A stretch of 64,000 nt of DNA from Lutjanus erythropterus. Its lineage: Eukaryota; Chordata; Actinopteri; Lutjaniformes; Lutjanidae. The notes under the pieces were generated by a model, which was not told where the DNA came from, ran no database searches, and saw nothing but the letters and a program-made list of their open reading frames with translations. The DNA is taken from NCBI GenBank assembly GCA_020091685.1, contig CM034609.1, positions 21,897,204 to 21,961,203 of the forward strand. The letters are read 5' to 3'. The translations under genes were made by a program, and so were the position numbers. Below are positions 42,301 to 47,244 of the stretch, in pieces. Position 1 is the stretch's first letter; each line of letters begins with the position of its first letter.

Positions 42301-45300
42301 GTGCTGGTGTTGTTCAAATAAAGCGTCCCCATCACTGACCTGCTCTGTTTGCCAAGACCTGACCTGCATCCCTACTATTCATGGTCTTACTTGAGCTGAG
42401 TCCAGTGTCTGTGCTGCTTCACCTCACAGTGGCGCCAGTGGAAAAGGCCCATAGTGTAGCACCTTCAGCAGATGAACATAACAAGAGCTCAGCAGCATTT
42501 GCTGTTTGTTTCCGTTATTTTTCTAGTGTAGTTTTGAGTCAGTCAGAGGGTCGTAAGGTAGCATTCTGTTGGACAGCCTCAACAGTAGCAACCAGTGCAT
42601 TCAGTTTTTAAAGGAACACTCTCATTTCTCCTTATTTGTCATCTCAACACATTTTAATTGATAAAACCGCTCTTTAAGTACTTCCTGAACCATGAATGCC
42701 AGCAATTAAGATGAATCACTGTGTGAAATGTTTGTATAAAGTGTTTGTATATAGAAAAATGATGTACATTCAAGTGCAGCAGCCATATAGGATCCTCATG
42801 TAAATATTAATGAATTGCCCCTTCTTCTCTGTGTGAATATCAGCGGGCTGGAAATTAAGTCCTATGGTGGGGGCCGTGTACGGACCAGAGCTCTACGCAG
42901 GTAAGGCCACTCTCTAGCTCCTTTACATTCGCTTACATCTGTCTCAACAGCCTACTTTAAATTTTAGTCACCTTCCAATCTTTAATTTATATTAATGCAC
43001 TGCTTGCCTAGCATTTCTCCTTACTGACACTTTTATTAATATCAAGCCCTCAAGGCTACAGTTGGATTATTCCCCTCCTCTCTTTGCTCTTTCCTTTCTC
43101 TTTAATTCATCCTGGTCCTTCCCTCCTATTTTCTCTATTCACATTGTCTTTCTCATGCTTGCTTCGTTATCTTTCCTTGCTAAATCCTGTGTTGTCTCTC
43201 TGTCTTTCTCTCCTTTCCCCTCTTCCTCCTCCTCCTCCTTCAGTCCCAGGGTTTCCCTACCCTTCTGCAGCAGCAGCCGCCACAACAGCAGCAGCAGCGT
43301 TTCGTGGTGCCCACCTCAGGGGCCGAGGCCGGCCCGTCTACAGCGCAGTGCGTGCTGCTGTGCCGCAGCCTGCCATCCCTGCCTACCCTGGGTGAGAAAG
43401 ACACGCTGCTTATAAACAAGAGCTGTTGACTTCACATGCTTTGTACCTGATCTGCTCTGTGTTTTATACAACACATTTCAGATATACAGAAAGATCAAGA
43501 TCAGTTGTTTTGTTCAGTGCAAAGTAAACCTATTGAGGAGCACCTCATGAATGCCATTTTCTGAATCATTTTCCAAATTCTATTTGACCAGGTCTCTGTT
43601 TAACACAGCTGTGCTCATACACTCCTCATGCTCAAACATTATTCACACTTCACTCTCTCCAGCAGTCCAACTGGCACATTGTCAGTCAGTTCACAAGCTA
43701 TTCAGCCGAGTATGACGCACTGATGGGATTGCACCATTGAAGGTTCATTTGAATAAACACACAGATACCACCATCAGCAGATTTGAATAAACACACACAC
43801 ACTCCCATTCAGTCATTATGCAGAAGCAGTCACCCTGCACACAGATTTGCTACAAATTATTCACGTTTACTGCGATGTGTTTTATGTCCCCTCAGTATGT
43901 GTTACTGTGCATGTCGTTGCTGTGCTGTGTTGATTGGCTAATGGGGTTGTGACTGCTATGATACTCAGATCAAAGCAGAATTGATTGGTTAATGGCCCTG
44001 CGGCTGCTTACTGTGATGACGTTCAATTGAAGCTAAACAAGATGAAATTTGGGGCTGCAGGAAATACCCACTCCATATCTGCTCCACTGCAAAGCTATAC
44101 TTCTCATAAAACCATCTACTCAAAGTAACCTTTACTGGCTTGGTTTTCTTGTAGCTGGGGAACAATAGCAGTTTATGGTCTCATTTCAGTTCAATGAACT
44201 TTATCTATTAGTCTCAAGAGTCTATTGTTTAATGTTTTTGGTTTCAGTTGTGGAGCTTAAATGGAAGTTGTATTTCCTCTGCATGCTGCATGGGTGTGAA
44301 ATAACTACTTTTTTCTTTCTCTCTCTCTCCTTCTTTCCCTCTCTGTCTTCCCTCTTTTGTATTTTGCTGTGTTGTGACATTCATCCACTCTGGTTTTGGG
44401 ACTGTACACCACTCCGTTTGCACCCTCCTCCTCTTGCCCCCCTCCCGCGTTCTTCTTCTCTCAGTGTGGTGTATCAGGATGGGTTTTACGGAGCCGCAGA
44501 CTTGTATGTAAGTAAACTCGCCTCCCGCACCCGACACACCCTCTCTGTTCCTCCCCTCACGGCTTTCTCCTGTTCTTTTTTCCTTTGCGGGTGATTCTGC
44601 ATGTTGCGTCCAAGTCATGCGCTGCACAGAGCTGCCTGCATAAAGGTGAATGAACCCACAGTAAAGAACCATTAAGAAACACAATGCACCACTTATAACA
44701 AATGAACACAAGATTCCTTTTGATAAGAGCAGCTTTTTGCCTCAGGATGTCGTAACAAAAATGGCCCTTATTATACAATTTGAACACATCTTGGATCAAA
44801 ATTGGTTGTATTGGTGTACAAATCAAATCAAGAGCTGCTAAATCATAATGACACCACTGTAAAGGCTGCTCTGTGGGCGGATGCGGTAGCGTGCGTCTGT
44901 GTACGAGTGTGTGCACATATGAACAAGAGTGTGTGCGCGCCTGTGTGTATCCAGGTTGACAACGGTTGTTTCTGTTCTCTCTATAGACTAGTGTTTCAGG
45001 ACTCAGTCCTTAGTCCCAGATTGCCTCAGGTAGGGTCAACTCAACACCAAACCCACAGTGTGCATTGTTTTACTGTACTACCTCCTCTGATCTTATGAAT
45101 CATCTTCTGATCTGAGCTGGAACATGTTTACTTTTAGTTGTTTGAAAAAAAATCACCACTGCTTTGAATTTGTCTTTATTTTTCTACTAACTCACTGAAA
45201 TGTGCACTTTTTTCGATTGTGGGGAAGGGCTTTGATTGTTTGTTTACTAAACTACTAAATTGTACTGAGTGTATATTTTTTGTCCTACAAGTCTGTTCAA

Positions 45301-47212
45301 AAGAGAACCTGGTCTCTTTTGTCTGCTCGGCTAGTTTCTGTTAAAAAAAAAAAAAAAAGACAACCATCCTTATTTTGTTCTGTTTTCTGCAAAAAACACA
45401 AAGAAAATACAAATTATCAGCCCATATTTTCAAATTGGATGCAACCATGAATTTCTATTCTGAACTAGTGTTTCCCCTAAAATTGTGCAGGGCTGGTGGG
45501 CCACCAGATCAATGGAAACGCCCACCAGGCCAAAAAAAATCTACCACCACCACAATTACCACAAAACATAACATCAAAATAAAAAATTATCTGAATAAAA
45601 GCTCAGGTTCACTTCACCTGATTTCTCTGAGAGTCTGACCTGGTGGTAGGCATTAAGAGTAACAATATAACTACAATAATAACTACAGAAATAGATGATC
45701 TTCTCGCTGATAGTCCTGTTAGCTTATGTAGATCATAAGGAGGCATCTGTATTAAATTGAGACTGTTGCATAACCAGTTTAAAACCCCTTGTAGTGGCTT
45801 TAAATGTCTAAAATAACACAGAATTCAGTAATTTGTGTTTCATGCACACTGTGTTCATGATGTGCTGTTTTGCAAAGGTCATAGGTCACACAGCTTATTT
45901 TTATGCAATAAATGCAGCTTATGAAGTCAACTTTTCCATGTGGTTACTTTGTTTGAAGTCTTGTAAATACTGAGTGAACAATATAAACTGCAGACCACCT
46001 GCTGCACCATCTGATTGAAGCCGACTATGTTGGTTTGCCATTCTGTGCTCTTTGTCTGTGGTTTTCTTTTTTTGTTGTTGGTGCATACCACCAGGCCTGA
46101 AACATTTCTAAGGGAAACACTGCTAAAATAAAGGTTTCTTTCATCATTGGAGGCTACCACTTTGTAGCAAGGTTCCAGTCACTGTTAGCCTGGGATGTCC
46201 CTCAAGTTGAAACGGAGAACATGGTCTCTTCCTGAATTAACCACCCTGACCCCTCCCAGGATGATTATCGAAGCATGTGCTGATCAGCTGCTGCATGCAG
46301 ACATACTGTATTACTGCTCTGTTCCCTCCACTCACCCAGAAGGCCTTGCTCTATCCCCTTGATAACCCCCTCACCCCCGTTTTTTCACCCCTCCGCCTCT
46401 GCTCAGTGTCCTGCAGGCGTCTCGGAGAATGCCGGGGAGTGTTTCTGTTGTGCTTTGCTGTGCTCTGTTCTGATCAGGTCCAAATGCAGTGGTGTTGTGT
46501 TGAACTTTAATTTGGGTCATGCATGCAGTCTCAGTGCGAGGAGATGATTTTTTTTAGTCAGTATAGGCTTGTGTGGGTGTGTTTGTGTGTGCGACTTTTT
46601 TTCCTCATCTTCCTCTCTTTTGTTCTGTCTCTTGAATCCATGTGAAAGAACACAAATAATAATAATAACCAATGCAGTTTTTGTCATCAATATGTCTCCA
46701 CTAGAACTTCTGACTCTATAACCTTCAGTGTCCTCAGACTGTAGGCGATCTCTTGTCTTATCTGTTCATTACTTGAATCCTCTGTCCTCACCAGACAATG
46801 AGGTTTCTATACAGCCTGAACTCTGTGAACATTTTGTCTACCCCTGGTTTTTGCCCCCTCCCGTAGTGGTAATAATACAGTCTAACTGAACCTCGACAGT
46901 CCAATTTCCTTTCTCCATCTCACTGATAAAGCACTCCTGTCCAACACCACACCACCTCCTCCTTTCCCCATACAGAAATGTAATATACTGATAGTTACTG
47001 TATTTCACTTGTGAACGTGTGTGTGTATATATGATAAACAGGTGTGATACATACAGTATATGTATCGAAAAGTTATTTCAAATGCTAGGAAGTGGCTATT
47101 TTTATTGAAAATGGAAATCCAAAATATTTCTTATTTAAAATTGTGCATCAAATAAATGTACAGTAACCATCGGATATGACCAACAAATATACTAAGTTAG
47201 TCATAAATCTGC

Positions 47213-47244
<32 letters not shown>

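Larger units (their letters stand above)
41003..42843 (+). other. rbfox2 intron 7
   Basis: A 1.8 kb intron mostly made of repeat: a GAACA/GGTCAAAGGTCA-type fish repeat at 41440-41755 and a second copy of the TTAAAGCTACAG-type element at 41841 to about 42060. A GCTAGCAGCTAGCTAGC cluster lies at 41330-41350. Confidence 0.5.

Noticed and set aside
42901-43243. Counterpart of the mammalian RBFOX2 insert between ELYA and PGFPYP
   Set aside because: No suitable exon with correct phase or similarity was found in this short intron.
44175-44711. Frames of 139 and 155 codons on the two strands around exon 10a
   Set aside because: Pyrimidine/purine-rich intron flanking a real 43-nt exon; the plus-strand frame only incidentally contains [14 protein letters not shown].
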